This document shows positions 14,978 through 23,902 of a DNA stretch of 64,000 nucleotides, piece by piece. The notes beneath the pieces are model-generated. The model worked only from the letters and a program-made list of their open reading frames with translations. It was not told the DNA's origin and made no database searches. Position 1 is the first letter of the stretch. Each line of letters opens with the position of its first letter. The translations under genes were made by a program, and so were the position numbers. Source of the DNA: Sapria himalayana (Eukaryota; Streptophyta; Magnoliopsida; Malpighiales; Rafflesiaceae); contig JAREIK010002463.1 of assembly GCA_029783825.1 (NCBI GenBank), positions 720,001-784,000 on the forward strand, in the 5' to 3' direction.

Positions 14978-17900
14978 TACGTGTAAGAGTAGACATATGA
15001 ATAGATATACCGATCAATACATCAAAAAATATGATATATTAGTATCAAGTCAAACCCAACTTAATGAAGAAATTTTTCAAGCAAGATATAATTTAATATT
15101 ATTGAATCCCTTCATATGACAATAATTTTAAGAAAAAATATATAACTAAATTGATTATGATTATAGATCTTATAATTAAATTTTTAGAAAATTATAAAAT
15201 AGTTAATATTATGAAGACTTATTTCTAATTACTTATCATATGATTCATATGTTCACAAATAGGAATAACATAATAAAATATTATAAGTTAAAAAAATAAT
15301 AAATAATTAATAAATTTAAAAAATTTAGTTAAATAATATTCATAATATCCAAAATATAAATTATTCACAATGATGCATTATTTACTTGTCTTACTACCCG
15401 CTATATAGAATCAAAATGAAAATCTAATAAAAATAATTAAGATTTTTTAAAATTCTCAATTCTCATGTTGATCTTATTATATATGAGTGTATGATACAAA
15501 TTTTTAATAAATATAAAATTCAGAATAAAATATTTAGTATTACTTTCAATTATATTTATAATAATGAAATAATTATTAATATATTTATTAAAACAATACT
15601 TTGATGAGATATTTCACGTTAGGTATATGTTTTACATAATTAAAATGATATTATAAATAAAAATAAAAATTATTTCTCTCAGAATAAAAAAAAATAAAAA
15701 AAAATCACCAAAATACCTTAAGACATCTAACAGACAACAAGAATTTAGTAGTTAAAATGAACAGCAAGCTTTAAAAAATTCAAAAAAATATTAGATACAA
15801 TTAAAATTACATATATCTTATATTAAAATCATATGTTAACTTCCGATACATAATATTTAGCTATCGATAATAAGAATAACAAAATTATTATTAACAATTC
15901 AAATTGAGATACAAAAATTTTAACATATATATCAAAATATATTAACCAAATACACCAACTTGAAAAAATAATTTATGAAAAAATAACTACTTTATTTACA
16001 TATGACACTAGGAATAATAATTGTAGTCACGCTTCAAATACAAACATAGACATCATATTTAAAAATAATAACTTCTTCAATCAGTTAGCTAGAGATAAAT
16101 AATAAGTAATCCATCAAATAGAAACAAATTATCTAGATACTCAAAGACTAAATACTATTTTATCCTATTAGATAATTATAATAATAAAAATTTAGATATT
16201 TTACTATGAAAAAAACCATATGAATTCACCTATGACATGCTATCTATGATAATATTTGATCTACTAACTCATTCAATATCTAATGTAGCATCAGGATATA
16301 CTTATTCTATGATAATCAATATTACTTCAAATAAGAAATCAAGATAGCCTATGTTACACGGACACGGATACGAACACGGAGATACGACACGGCAGGATAC
16401 GGGGACATGGAAAATTCTAAAAAACTAAGATACGGATACGACTAGGATACGTCATGATAAAAAAAAATAAAATTAAAAATAAAAATTATTAATTATAAAT
16501 ATTAGGTATCTTAAAATAATTTAAAATTCTGTATTTTAAAATAATTTAAAATTCTGTATTTTAAAATAATGTAAAAAAAATTTAAACCCTCTAACACCCC
16601 ACCACCGCCCTCCCTTTACAGTTTTGATTTTCGAACTCTCCCCCCTCCCGATACAGATTCCAAAACCCCCCCTCCCGATACAGATTCCAAAACCCCCCCT
16701 CCCGATACAGATTCCAAAACCCCCCTTCCCTTTATAGAATTAGGTTACCTTAGGTATTGTCGGCGCCTCAGCGGTGTGCTTCTCCCCTCCCCGTTTAACG
16801 CAATAACAATTGACAACTATTTCTCGCAATCGGCTAGTCGGCAACTCACTGTCGACGGTGTGCTCCTCAATTTGTTGGAGATGTAGGAGTAATAGTTAAT
16901 ATATAGTATATTTCCAACGCGTTAGAATCGTTAGAACGCATCAGTTGGTAAACGACGCGTCTGTAGATAAACGACACATTTGTTGTTAACGACGACTGTT
17001 TCCGAACAACGCGTCAGATATGTCTCTGACGCATATCTGATACACCACGTGGCGTATCGGACACGTATCCAACCCGTGTCCGACCCGTGTCGCCGTGTTC
17101 ACATGTCCGACACGTGGACACGGCGACACGGGTCGAACACAGCGACACGGCAGTTCCTAGGCGCATCCGTGCAACATAGAAGATAGCAACCAAATATCAT
17201 AAAAATACTTACATGCATGAAGAATTAAAAAAATTCAAAATTTAAACATTCAAGATAGAATACAAAAAATAATGGCGAATGATAGTTCATATAATATAAA
17301 AATCAAAAATATTGAGAATACTATCAATATCTTCAAACACATTCATGATGATACGAATAGGCATCTGCATTTGCACTATCATACTACAAATACTAATTAA
17401 TGATTCATGATTCATCTTTATGTAATAATAATATTGTGCTAGTGCTTATTTATTTTTATTTATATTTTAAATTATTATGATTTATGTACTATTAGTGTAT
17501 TGGATATTTAAATTGTATTTGTTATTATTTTTATTTTTGATATTTTTTTATTTCATTATGATTTCCATAATCATCATATTACATTTTTATTTCATTATTG
17601 AAATTACAAATTTTTTTATCATACATTTGAGCTAAATCAAATATGATGTCAAGTTATGATCATGATTTAAAATTTAATTTTATTTAAATTTAAAAATTAA
17701 GCCCAAAAGACCAAAAACAAAAACTAGCCAAAATAATGATTTGATTCGTACTAGCACAAACCAAAGCCCAACACTTTGCAAGCCAAATGTATCGTGTCAG
17801 GCCATTATTCTAGTTCTCGTGTCATACCTAGCACAGCACAATGACATAATTGTGCCTCACTAAAATGGGCATTACCAACATAACATAACCCATTTGACTC

Positions 17901-20900
17901 TAAATATAATATTTTAAAAATCGTATTTCCTAAAAATTCTTTTAAAACACTCATATATGATATAACCATCATATTGATAAAGAAGACCACTTTATTTAAT
18001 TTTCACTTAAAATCAATATAGTGGGTTGGGCAGTAACTCATAGTGGCCAACATGGCACAACATGACACGACTCATAAAATCTAAAATTTTTTTATATAAT
18101 TTCCACTTAAATTTGATATAGTAGTCAGTGATGCAATACAACCTCATAAAAACTAATCATTGCCAAACATCATGAAGACCATTTTATTTTATTTTTAAGT
18201 TCGTTAATTACTAATTATTTTTATATAATATGAATTAGACTAGAATCTTCTAAAAATTTAATCAATAATTTCATACTAGGAATTATTTTAGGACATTCTA
18301 TAAGTATATTTGCATAATATGAATTAATCACTCATTAAGTCGCTGACCTAAATCCAATAACTAAAATATTATTTTTTTTCTTGGTCAATAGAACACCAAT
18401 AGGTGATATCTTATATGATGAGTTGTAATGCATGTTCCTTGCAAGCAACCATTTTAAAATGGTTGCATTTTTGAAATGTGACCCATGTCACATTTCACCT
18501 CACGATCAAAGCATGTGGGTCATGCCATGGGCCAACACCACTTCAATCCAAGCACGATTCCAAACCATATCATGCATAACTAGACATGGTTGAATCATGT
18601 CATGTTGTAAATCATGCATGAGCCATCCAACCCACTTGAGACCTCTACCTAATATCAAATATTTTATCAAATTGTTATTTATGTAAGGTCTATATTAATT
18701 TCATAATATTAAATGTTTTTTATTATATTATTTTCATATTTAAAAATTAAGTTGAATTAAAATATATTTTAATTATATTATACTAAAAAAATACCTAGAA
18801 AAAAATAAAAAATATTTAACTTGAACCTTACATACCCAACAAGTCCACAATCACCAACCAAAATACTTACATATCATTATTAATTTATTCATAATCAATG
18901 ACACCGCTTTAGCTCTCACATAATATGTTATTTATATAATATAAATATATTTATTTATTTACTTAAAATTTAGGCTCGCTATCATAGGATAATTATGATA
19001 TATTAAGAAAAAAAGATTATAGTTTAAGTAAAAAAAAAATCATAAATATTAATATATTATTAATAAAATTTTTAGGATTACAAAAAAAAAAATTTAAAAT
19101 TTTGCTTACATTTTTTAGAATAGAGATCCTATGACACAAGCTGTGCCATGGGCCAGCACAAGGCAATTCCAAACATAACTATGAACCATGTCATGTCATG
19201 CCTCTAGCAAAGCTCAAGCCACCAGGCCCAATTAACACCTCTAAGATTTAATATTACAACAATTAAGAATTAGCCAAATGTAAAGCCATTATAATAAAAC
19301 CAAAAGCCTCAGAATCTAAAACAAACTCACTAAAAAGTATGTTTAAGGGAAAAATAACACAAATCATATATAAACACAATATTCACATTTTTTATATGAA
19401 ATATTTGATTAGGAATGGCGTCTAATTTTAATTATCAAAAAAATAGAATGCAAGATTATTTTAAGAATACAATACAAGAAATAGCAAGTGGAAAATTAAT
19501 ATAAGTTGAAAACACAAAAAACATAAAAATAAAAATTGCATAAAATAAAAATCACATATCAATAAATCATAAAATACAATGAAATAATTCAAATATTTTA
19601 AATTAGTAAACAAATATTTTTCAATACATATCCACAAATTTTTTACAAAAAAAAAAATTATAGAATTAAAATCATTTAGGCAAAACAAAATTTTAAACTA
19701 ATAAATTACAATAAAATTTAATCCAAGAAATCAAGCGGCCAAATAACTCTTATATAAAATAATAACTTTATTAAAGCAACATATTATTTGATGGAAGTAC
19801 ATTAATATAATTTAAATTATTATGTGTGGAATGAAACCACGACAAACACCTCTCATTATTAATTAGTTTAAAATTTTACCCAAGATTTCATATATAAACC
19901 TCTTTAAATGGAAAATGCATACACACACACACACATATATATATATAACACAAATTCTGATTTACTTTAGCTTGCCCAAGCTATTGGCCCAAGCCCAACT
20001 TAAATTTAGTTCAAGTTGATAAAATTCAGTACAAACCCAAAACAAGTCACATAAGTGGATGCTCAAGCCTGCCCAAACATCAGTTTTGATTCAGGTTAGC
20101 TCGGGTTGACAGGCCAAGTTGCAGGCCTACAAATTAATTATCAGACTAATTAGCACCTGTGTTGCACGGATACGCCTAGGAGCTGCCGTGTCCACGTGTC
20201 AACACGTGGACACGTGGACACGGGTCGGACACGCGCCGGATACGTGTCCGATACGCCACGTGGCGTATCGGACACGAATCCGTATGGGATACGCCACGTG
20301 ACGTATAGGATACGCGTCGGAGACGTATCCGACGCGTTGTTCGGAGACGTATCCGACGCATTTTTGGAAACAAATTCCAAAAACGCGTCGTTTTTTGGAA
20401 TCTGTATCCAAAAATGCATTTCGGGAGGGGGGGCGGGAGGGGGTTTCGGAAGGGGGGGCGGGAGGGGGTTTCGGAAGGGGGGAAGGGGGGGAAGTAAAAT
20501 ACCTAACATTTTGTTTACATTATTTTAAAATACAAAATTTTAAATTATTTTAAAATACAGTATATTTAATTATTTTAAAATACCTAATATTTATAATTAA
20601 TAATTTTTATTTTTAATTTTATTTTTTTTATCATGACGTATCCTAGCCGTATCCGTATCCTAGTTTTTTAGAATTTGCCGTGTCCCCGTATCTTGCCGTG
20701 TCTTATCCCCGTGTCCGTATCCGTGTCCGTGCAACATAGATTAGCACAATGGGTATAGAGTGAAAAAAGTTAGATAGGAAAAAAAACAGCATGTGATAAT
20801 TACCTGAACATTTACAATAAGAATACAAGGTGTTTCTTCTGAAGAGGTAACATTAGGAAGTTCAATAAATCGAGCAACATGATGTATTTTCCTCTGAGAT

Positions 20901-22329
20901 AAGAAAACATCAGCACCGAACGGATAAAATGCAGCATTGTTTGGAGCACAATTCTTTCTCTTATCCCTGTCAAATTTAACAGGCCATCAAAAATTAAGAA
21001 ACTATCATTCATCCCCACATAACAATTACAACTTGAACATTTGGAATTCATCCGTTGAGTCTCCATGATAAAGGTAATATTACTACTTGTTAAAATAAGG
21101 TGGTCACCCAACATACAAAGTTTACATTCTCACCTAAAGTAATTATATCCACGAACTTTAAAACTACTTGGTTCAATATAAGACCAACAATCAGGCATCT
21201 TCTTTTCTATATGACAGTAAGGAATTGAGGACCCAGCAACTGGCCTTCGAACCAATGCCTTGGGAATAACTGCAGTATCAAGAACAATAAAATTTACACG
21301 TTGATAGATCATGTGAAGCATCATTAAACAAGAATTATTTTAGTAATTACCAATTGAATATGAACCACATGCTGCGGATATTAAGTAGCAGAACCATAAA
21401 ATGGAAAAAAAAACAGTACTAAAAATAAAGATAAATAGCACTCACATGTTGGAGGAGCATGTTCTTCTTTCCGTTTGAAGGAAAGCTTGAAAGTGGGTCT
21501 TCTTCTCAACATGGATGGCACTGGACTTAATCTTTTCTTGTCAGCTGAGGGTTGAGACGAAGGGAGACAAGGCAAGCATGTGTGTGGAATAAACCCGCAG
21601 TTATGAGTCTCTTGCTTTCCATCACCGTCAAAATACCCTACAGAAACTTCATCTACCAAAACTGAAGTCACTCCATTTGTTCCACCAGTTGACTTCGACA
21701 AAAACTTGCAATCCTTAATGTGGAGGAGTAATCCATTAGCTTCATCTCCAATAGATGTCCTTTCTGATCCAACTACGGAGAGAACATCTGCAGCATCACT
21801 AAGGATACTCAGGTGAGTCCCTTAAATCAAACATGGCTACAAACACATTGATAATCATTTGAAGCTTAATTACATCAGTTCATTCATTTTTTTCAGACGA
21901 CATGTTAAATCAAACAATGCAATAAACATCTCCAGCAACGATGGCAGAGCATAAAATGCCCATCTTCTAGGAAAAAAAATTAACGAGAACATACCATCAC
22001 GGACACTGAAAAACTCATCGTCACGTTCAGATTCAAGTACAGAGACCGCATCAGACCATGCAGTATCAATGCCCCCTTCTGACAGGTAAAACGACGATTC
22101 ACATGATTCCTCATACAATACAATGCAGAGGATAGGAGAAGAGAACACGGAAAAAACCTTGAAAATTTTGATTAGCATGAGCTATGTCCTTCTCGACACG
22201 GATATCGATGGTTTCAACTCGGCGAGAAGATGCACGACGCCGCTTGTTGATTCTTCTCCTAGCCCGCTTAACTTTTCCCTTCTGTGACAAACCACCGCAC
22301 CCTGGCCCTCTCGAAACGCAGCCCCCCAT
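603..22329 (-). CDS. EDR2_C (DUF1336) domain protein, CW14-like; 8 exons, 3' end outside window
   Basis: Spliced plant gene read from the minus strand. The eight exons given separately join in phase 1,1,1,2,0,0,0 with GT-AG borders and no internal stop, giving 448 residues. The start is MGGCVS, the conserved N-terminus of this family: Gly2 fits N-myristoylation and Cys4 palmitoylation, followed by a Lys/Arg-rich stretch. Residues about 200-448 form the EDR2_C domain, with [54 protein letters not shown] and [10 protein letters not shown]. Relatives are about 500 residues, so roughly 50-80 C-terminal residues are missing beyond position 1. Only the C-terminal domain of EDR2 is shared; no PH or START domain is seen. 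The biochemical role of these short proteins is not established; membrane association is inferred from the N-terminus. The coding part looks intact, so I call it a functional gene despite an 18.5-kb intron. The family is recognised from memory, not from a search. Confidence 0.9.
1025..1165 (+). repeat. SINE-like repeat, degraded copy
   Basis: ACAGTCTAGTTGACAAAAAA, a GCCCTGGGATCACTAGTTCA box-B region and a following GGATGTCA track the 1640 copy in order and spacing. A further tail fragment with CGAAGCCTCTATATGAGC lies at about 830-925, so this repeat has been inserted or duplicated several times in intron 7. Confidence 0.35.
1225..1400 (+). repeat. SINE-like repeat, degraded copy
   Basis: It shares the GATAGTCCGATCGGCAAAAA start (box A-like) and the GAGGCCTCTATACAGGCAAA tail with the copy at 1640-1830. 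Box B is not recognisable. Confidence 0.35.
1640..1830 (+). repeat. tRNA-derived SINE-like repeat, best copy
   Basis: A tRNA-type box A (TAGTCCAGTAGG at 1648, fitting TRGYNNARNNGG) is followed about 47 bp later by a box B-like GTTTGACCC. The body ends in GAGGCGATGCCTATAGGC and an A-rich tail. Related copies lie just upstream, all inside intron 7. Confidence 0.45.
1868..2062 (-). CDS. EDR2_C-like gene, exon 7
   Basis: A 65-codon exon in phase 0. It begins [17 protein letters not shown] after a pyrimidine-rich CAG acceptor and contains [10 protein letters not shown] and [15 protein letters not shown], the most conserved block of the domain. The donor is GTTCGT. It is separated from exon 6 by a 101-bp intron. 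Confidence 0.92.
2164..2292 (-). CDS. EDR2_C-like gene, exon 6
   Basis: A 43-codon exon in phase 0 at both ends, following TTTTTTCTTGCAG and ending before GTACAT. It codes [20 protein letters not shown] and [22 protein letters not shown] and the YF-hydrophobic-S pattern are characteristic of EDR2_C. It was found by searching for the piece missing between exons 5 and 7. Confidence 0.88.
2912..4497 (+). mobile_element. hAT-family DNA transposon relic (1586 bp) with 8-bp target duplication
   Basis: The left end is TAAGTGTCCACCGGGCCGG; the right end, read inward, is TAGAGGTACCAAACGGG, the typical terminal form of plant hAT elements with GGCCCGGC-rich subterminal DNA. The flanking 8-mers ATCATACT (2904-2911) and ATCATATT (4498-4505) match at 7 of 8 positions. 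The inside carries a C-terminal transposase fragment on the plus strand, and most of the coding region is gone. Confidence 0.7.
3535..3822 (+). pseudogene. hAT transposase C-terminal (dimerisation) fragment
   Basis: The plus-strand conceptual translation reads [12 protein letters not shown], then [16 protein letters not shown] followed by a stop and DSRFSIQDH, then an Asp-rich tail. This is the layout of the hAT C-terminal dimerisation domain (Ser-Ser-x-x-Ser-Glu-Arg/Ser-x-Phe-Ser, then the Leu-x-Pro region). The stop in the middle and the lack of an N-terminal part make it a pseudogene. Confidence 0.65.
4798..6010. repeat. Patchwork of hAT-end-like, GC-richer repeats
   Basis: The stretch is dense in GGCACGAC, GGCCCGAGGC, GTGCCGGCCC and CATGCC(T/G)GG motifs like the subterminal regions of the neighbouring hAT elements. 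It also contains a TAAAGGTGGCAAATAGGGCC element-end motif near 5620. No complete element with matching flanks could be delimited. Two related segments of about 100 bp (5385-5490 and 5915-6010) each carry a hairpin. Confidence 0.4.
6060..7450 (+). pseudogene. hAT transposase relic, second copy
   Basis: About 1.4 kb resembles the coding part of the other hAT copies. At 7160-7390 the plus-strand translation [20 protein letters not shown], then [14 protein letters not shown], parallels the dimerisation domain at 3535-3822. Many stops and frameshifts are present. The stretch 15370-17400 is a paralogous copy aligned along most of its length. Confidence 0.5.
7717..8656. mobile_element. Probable small hAT-type element, no transposase
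   Basis: The left end TAAGGTGTCAAACAAACTGG and the right end, read inward, TAATGGTTGAAAAGGGGCTGG are plausible inverted hAT termini, with GGCCCGGCACGAC-rich DNA inside both. I could not find an 8-bp target duplication, so the borders are tentative. Confidence 0.35.
9100..11760 (+). pseudogene. Decayed Copia retrotransposon pol (integrase, RT, RNase H)
   Basis: Plus-strand pieces follow Copia order. Pre-integrase/integrase: [11 protein letters not shown], then STRW, near 9220-9330; [18 protein letters not shown] at 9420-9470; then [11 protein letters not shown] near 9680. Reverse transcriptase start: [15 protein letters not shown] with NDIHIKI (10640-10861). RNase H region near 11400-11600. 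It is riddled with stops and frameshifts, and no LTRs were recognised. It sits in intron 5 and is clearly older than the Copia at 23595-33706. Confidence 0.7.
11761..13839. other. AT-rich intron DNA with no recognised content
   Basis: Very AT-rich sequence with no convincing protein similarity, repeat border or RNA gene on either strand. It may be eroded retrotransposon 3' sequence continuing from the Copia relic on its left. Confidence 0.4.
16349..17179 (+). mobile_element. Non-autonomous DNA transposon, copy A (831 bp), 8-bp target duplication
   Basis: The termini are CTATGTTACACGGA and, inverted, CTATGTTGCACGGA. AAGATAGC is repeated exactly at 16341-16348 and 17180-17187. The element is far more GC-rich than its surroundings, with repeated CGTGTCCG, CACGTGGCGTATC and ACGCGTC words, many of them self-complementary, and has no transposase. 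It is inserted in the hAT relic. The paralogous hAT at 7.2 kb shows the uninterrupted site. The 8-bp duplication fits the hAT superfamily, and the family name is unknown to me. Confidence 0.8.
16650..16730 (+). repeat. 27-bp tandem repeat in copy A
   Basis: Three units start at 16650, 16677 and 16704, each GATACAGATTCC followed by AAAA and a C-rich run. They are nearly identical; the last diverges at its end. Confidence 0.85.
18647..20156. other. AT-rich intron DNA with scattered hAT-end fragments
   Basis: Mostly AT-rich without recognisable coding. At 19120-19243 a fragment with CATGTCATGCC, GGCCCAATT and AACACCTCTA looks like a hAT right end. At 19960-20110 a segment rich in GCCCAAGCCCAA and GGTTAGCTCGGGTTG resembles other transposon subterminal DNA. 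A CA/TA microsatellite lies at 19920-19948. Confidence 0.4.
20157..20739 (-). mobile_element. Non-autonomous DNA transposon, copy B (583 bp), inverted relative to copy A
   Basis: The termini are CTGTGTTGCACGGA and, inverted, CTATGTTGCACGGA. ATTAGCAC is repeated exactly at 20149-20156 and 20740-20747. Its left end (GGATACGCCTAGGAGCTGCC) equals the right end of copy A read backwards, so the two copies lie in opposite orientation 3 kb apart. It ends 56 bp inside intron 5 from the exon 5 donor. Open frames on both strands are by-products of the CGTATC/GGACACG repeats, not genes. Confidence 0.82.
20419..20495 (+). repeat. G-rich tract with quadruplex-forming potential inside copy B
   Basis: Several runs of 4-7 G separated by short TTTCGGAA or C/A spacers on the plus strand; the gene's transcript would carry the C-rich complement. 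It corresponds to the C-rich 27-bp array of copy A. Confidence 0.7.
20804..20966 (-). CDS. EDR2_C-like gene, exon 5
   Basis: Codes residues 245-299: [21 protein letters not shown] and [19 protein letters not shown]. It follows a GACAG acceptor and ends CAG before a GTAATT donor at 20803-20802. The next exon, IPLYSATIF, lies 18.5 kb away. The junction NVQ-IPLY is the expected family sequence, so the long intron is required by the protein. Confidence 0.9.
21134..21269 (-). CDS. EDR2_C-like gene, exon 4 (EDR2_C domain begins)
   Basis: Codes residues 200-244, with [17 protein letters not shown] and SSFKVRG, the signature opening of the EDR2_C domain. The acceptor is CTGCAG, and the donor GTGAGA leaves phase 2. 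Confidence 0.9.
21446..21787 (-). CDS. EDR2_C-like gene, exon 3
   Basis: Codes residues 86-199. The acceptor CTGCAG restores Asp-Asp-Val-Leu-Ser across the junction, as in the family. The exon contains [14 protein letters not shown] and the basic KLSFKRKE that precede the EDR2_C domain. It ends at a strong GTGAGT donor. Confidence 0.87.
21995..22078 (-). CDS. EDR2_C-like gene, exon 2
   Basis: Codes residues 58-85, including [20 protein letters not shown], which matches the conserved acidic block after the basic N-terminus of CW14-like proteins. It follows a CAG acceptor with a short pyrimidine run and ends at a GTATGT donor. Intron 1 is only 79 bp. Confidence 0.85.
22158..22329 (-). CDS. EDR2_C-like gene, exon 1
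   Basis: Codes residues 1-57 plus one base. The ATG at 22329-22327 opens MGGCVS, the family start, followed by about 35 residues rich in Lys and Arg. The exon ends NFQ plus one base at a GT donor (22157-22156). An earlier in-frame ATG exists at 22530 but was not chosen because it would bury the myristoylation motif. The exon is clearly more GC-rich than the surrounding DNA. Confidence 0.88.
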
Positions 22330-22530
22330 CAGATTGTTATTTTTTTTTAGTCTTGTTTCTAGTTCCGTCTCCGAGGGAACAAATTCCGGTAAGGGGGCTG
22401 GGGCAGGTTTGGTGCCCGCGCATGGATTATCCTCAATGATGAGTGTACGTGGCCCACGCGTTTCGTGGACTTGTAGTGGAGATGATTGTGGCCGGTGGTG
22501 GGAATCCTTATAGTTAGTGTCCTTGTTCAT
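22330..22530 (-). other. In-frame upstream extension of the EDR2_C-like gene (possible 5' UTR)
   Basis: An ATG at 22530-22528 is in frame with MGGCVS and is followed by 67 open codons. The stretch is Pro/Glu/Thr-rich and unlike the family. It is most likely 5' UTR that happens to be open. Starting here would remove the N-terminal glycine needed for myristoylation. Confidence 0.4.
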
Positions 22531-22840
22531 CAGTTGAATTAAATAAAAAGTAGATTGTGCCCATTGACTGTTTGATTGGTAGTCGTAGTCGTCTCACTAA
22601 GTGTAAATTGTGGAATAATTTTAAGTAAAATACTAAAATTAAGTTTTCATTCACCAAAATCAAAATAATGAATATTGAATAAAATAAAGTGTTTTAAAAA
22701 ATTATGTGCAAAACCAAAACTAATTAAATTTTTAAATATTATCAATCATAATTACTTTTACCATTATTTTAAAACAAAAACATCATTATTTTAAAATTAA
22801 TAAAAAAATAAAAAATATATCAATATGTATATATCTCAAT

Positions 22841-22891
<51 letters not shown>

Positions 22892-23594
22892 CACATATAT
22901 ATATATATACTAAAATGCTAAAATTTTTAAACATCATTATTTAAAAATAAAGTAAAATACTAAAATGTGATATAATTAATGTTTATCTCAATATGTATAT
23001 ATATAGATATAAACACACATATGCGCATTCGCATGCACACACACACACACATATATATTAAAAAGTATACCATGTAGGAGGTTACAAACTGACAGACTAG
23101 CAATAATGGAAGCATGAACAAGTATTAAAAAAAAATTCAATGGACTGCAAGTTTGGGACTGATTGTGCACCTATAAAATAAGCATCAATTTTAAAGAAAA
23201 ACATTAGGGTGTGTGAAAAACAATGTCTTTTGGAATTTGATCCCCTAGGATATAATGGTTCTTCAGAGTTGAGGACAAATTCTAGATAAGGAACAACATC
23301 AAATATTGATATTTGTAGTCACAGCAGAAAGGTGGAGATTCCAATATATGTATATATATATATATATTTCCTGTAACATCAAGACTCATTTGTGATTATA
23401 AGCAAAAAAAATAGTTTAAATTTCGAACATATGGTTGTTAACAATTAATTTGAAAATCGAAACATTATAAATTAAATACAAACTTAATTGTTAAAATTAA
23501 TGTTAAAAATTATGAATTTAAATATAAACTTAATTGTTACAATTAATTTGAAATATTATTAATTAAAATTCAAACTATTATTTGAATTTTGAAT
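22531..23594. other. Upstream flank of the EDR2_C-like gene: AT-rich, microsatellites
   Basis: No further exon or clear TATA box was identified. It contains long GT/AT and CA/TA microsatellites (22843-22910, 23036-23058 and about 23345-23367). It separates the gene from the Copia element. Confidence 0.5.
22843..22880 (+). repeat. (GT)19 microsatellite followed by (AT)n
   Basis: Nineteen uninterrupted GT units, then alternating AT to about 22910. Confidence 0.95.
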
Positions 23595-23826
23595 TGTTAT
23601 AAAATAAAACTAAACTTTACAATAATTTGAAAGATAGAAAATTAAAAGCTAAAGCAATAAATTATATCATGAAATAAAATACATTCAAAAAAATTGAGAA
23701 ATTAGAAACATGGGAATGAATTTCAAAGGAATATGAAAAGTCATTTTATAGGAAAAATTTTGGAAATCTCCAAACAGATTTCCGATGTGGGCAAGGTGAT
23801 TTTCACCTACCCCCAATAATATAACA
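23595..23826 (-). repeat. Copia 3' LTR
   Basis: TGTTAT...ATAACA, 232 bp, similar throughout to 33474-33706. On the minus strand it faces the EDR2_C-like gene, whose ATG is about 1.27 kb further on. Confidence 0.93.
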
Positions 23827-23902
23827 TTCTCACACTTGAAAATCACTTTCTTTGCTTGTCAATACTTGCTTCCAATCTTGTTTTGCCACATGAAGTTCTA
23901 CA

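Larger units (their letters stand above)
15370..17400 (+). pseudogene. hAT transposase relic, third copy, interrupted at 16349-17179
   Basis: It aligns by eye with the relic at 6060-7450. The dimerisation region (about 16260-16348) stops abruptly at the inserted element and resumes at 17188 with ACCAAATATCATAAAAATAC, matching CTCAAATATCATTAAGATAT of the 6-7 kb copy. No open frame remains. Confidence 0.5.
13840..18646 (+). mobile_element. hAT-type DNA transposon relic, about 4.8 kb, with nested insertion
   Basis: The left end TAGAGGTGTCAACTAAATCGG and the right end ACCTCTA preceded by CATGAGCCATCCAACCC (inward TAGAGGTCTCAAGTGGG) are hAT-like inverted termini with CATGCC/GGCC-rich subterminal DNA. 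The inside holds a plus-strand transposase relic interrupted by an 831-bp element. No 8-bp flanking duplication remains, so the pairing of the ends is inferred. An alternative right end, AACACCTCTA, lies at 19243. Confidence 0.45.
2293..20803 (-). other. 18,511-bp intron 5 of the EDR2_C-like gene, filled with transposon relics
   Basis: The intron is bounded by the exon 5 GT donor (20803-20802) and the exon 6 AG acceptor (2294-2293). Introns 1-4 and 6 of the same gene are 79-207 bp, so almost all of this length is acquired. The contents are listed separately: at least three hAT copies, a degraded Copia, two related non-autonomous DNA transposons, and AT-rich DNA with no recognisable content. 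Confidence 0.85.

Noticed and set aside
16980..17186. 68-codon plus-strand frame
   Set aside because: Same repeat-derived coding as above, inside transposon copy A.
20150..20528. Overlapping open frames of 65-119 codons on both strands
   Set aside because: They come from the CGTATCGGACACG repeat words of transposon copy B, repeat [13 protein letters not shown] in several frames at once, and match no protein family.
20812..21114. 100-codon minus-strand frame
   Set aside because: It is the wrong frame over exon 5 of the EDR2_C-like gene; the true frame reads [15 protein letters not shown].
22184..22513. 109-codon plus-strand frame
   Set aside because: Antisense shadow of GC-rich exon 1 and its leader.
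22111..22530. Upstream ATG as the true gene start
   Set aside because: The family start MGGCVS with its acylation motif is internal to this frame; the extra 67 residues look like untranslated leader. Kept only as a possible isoform.
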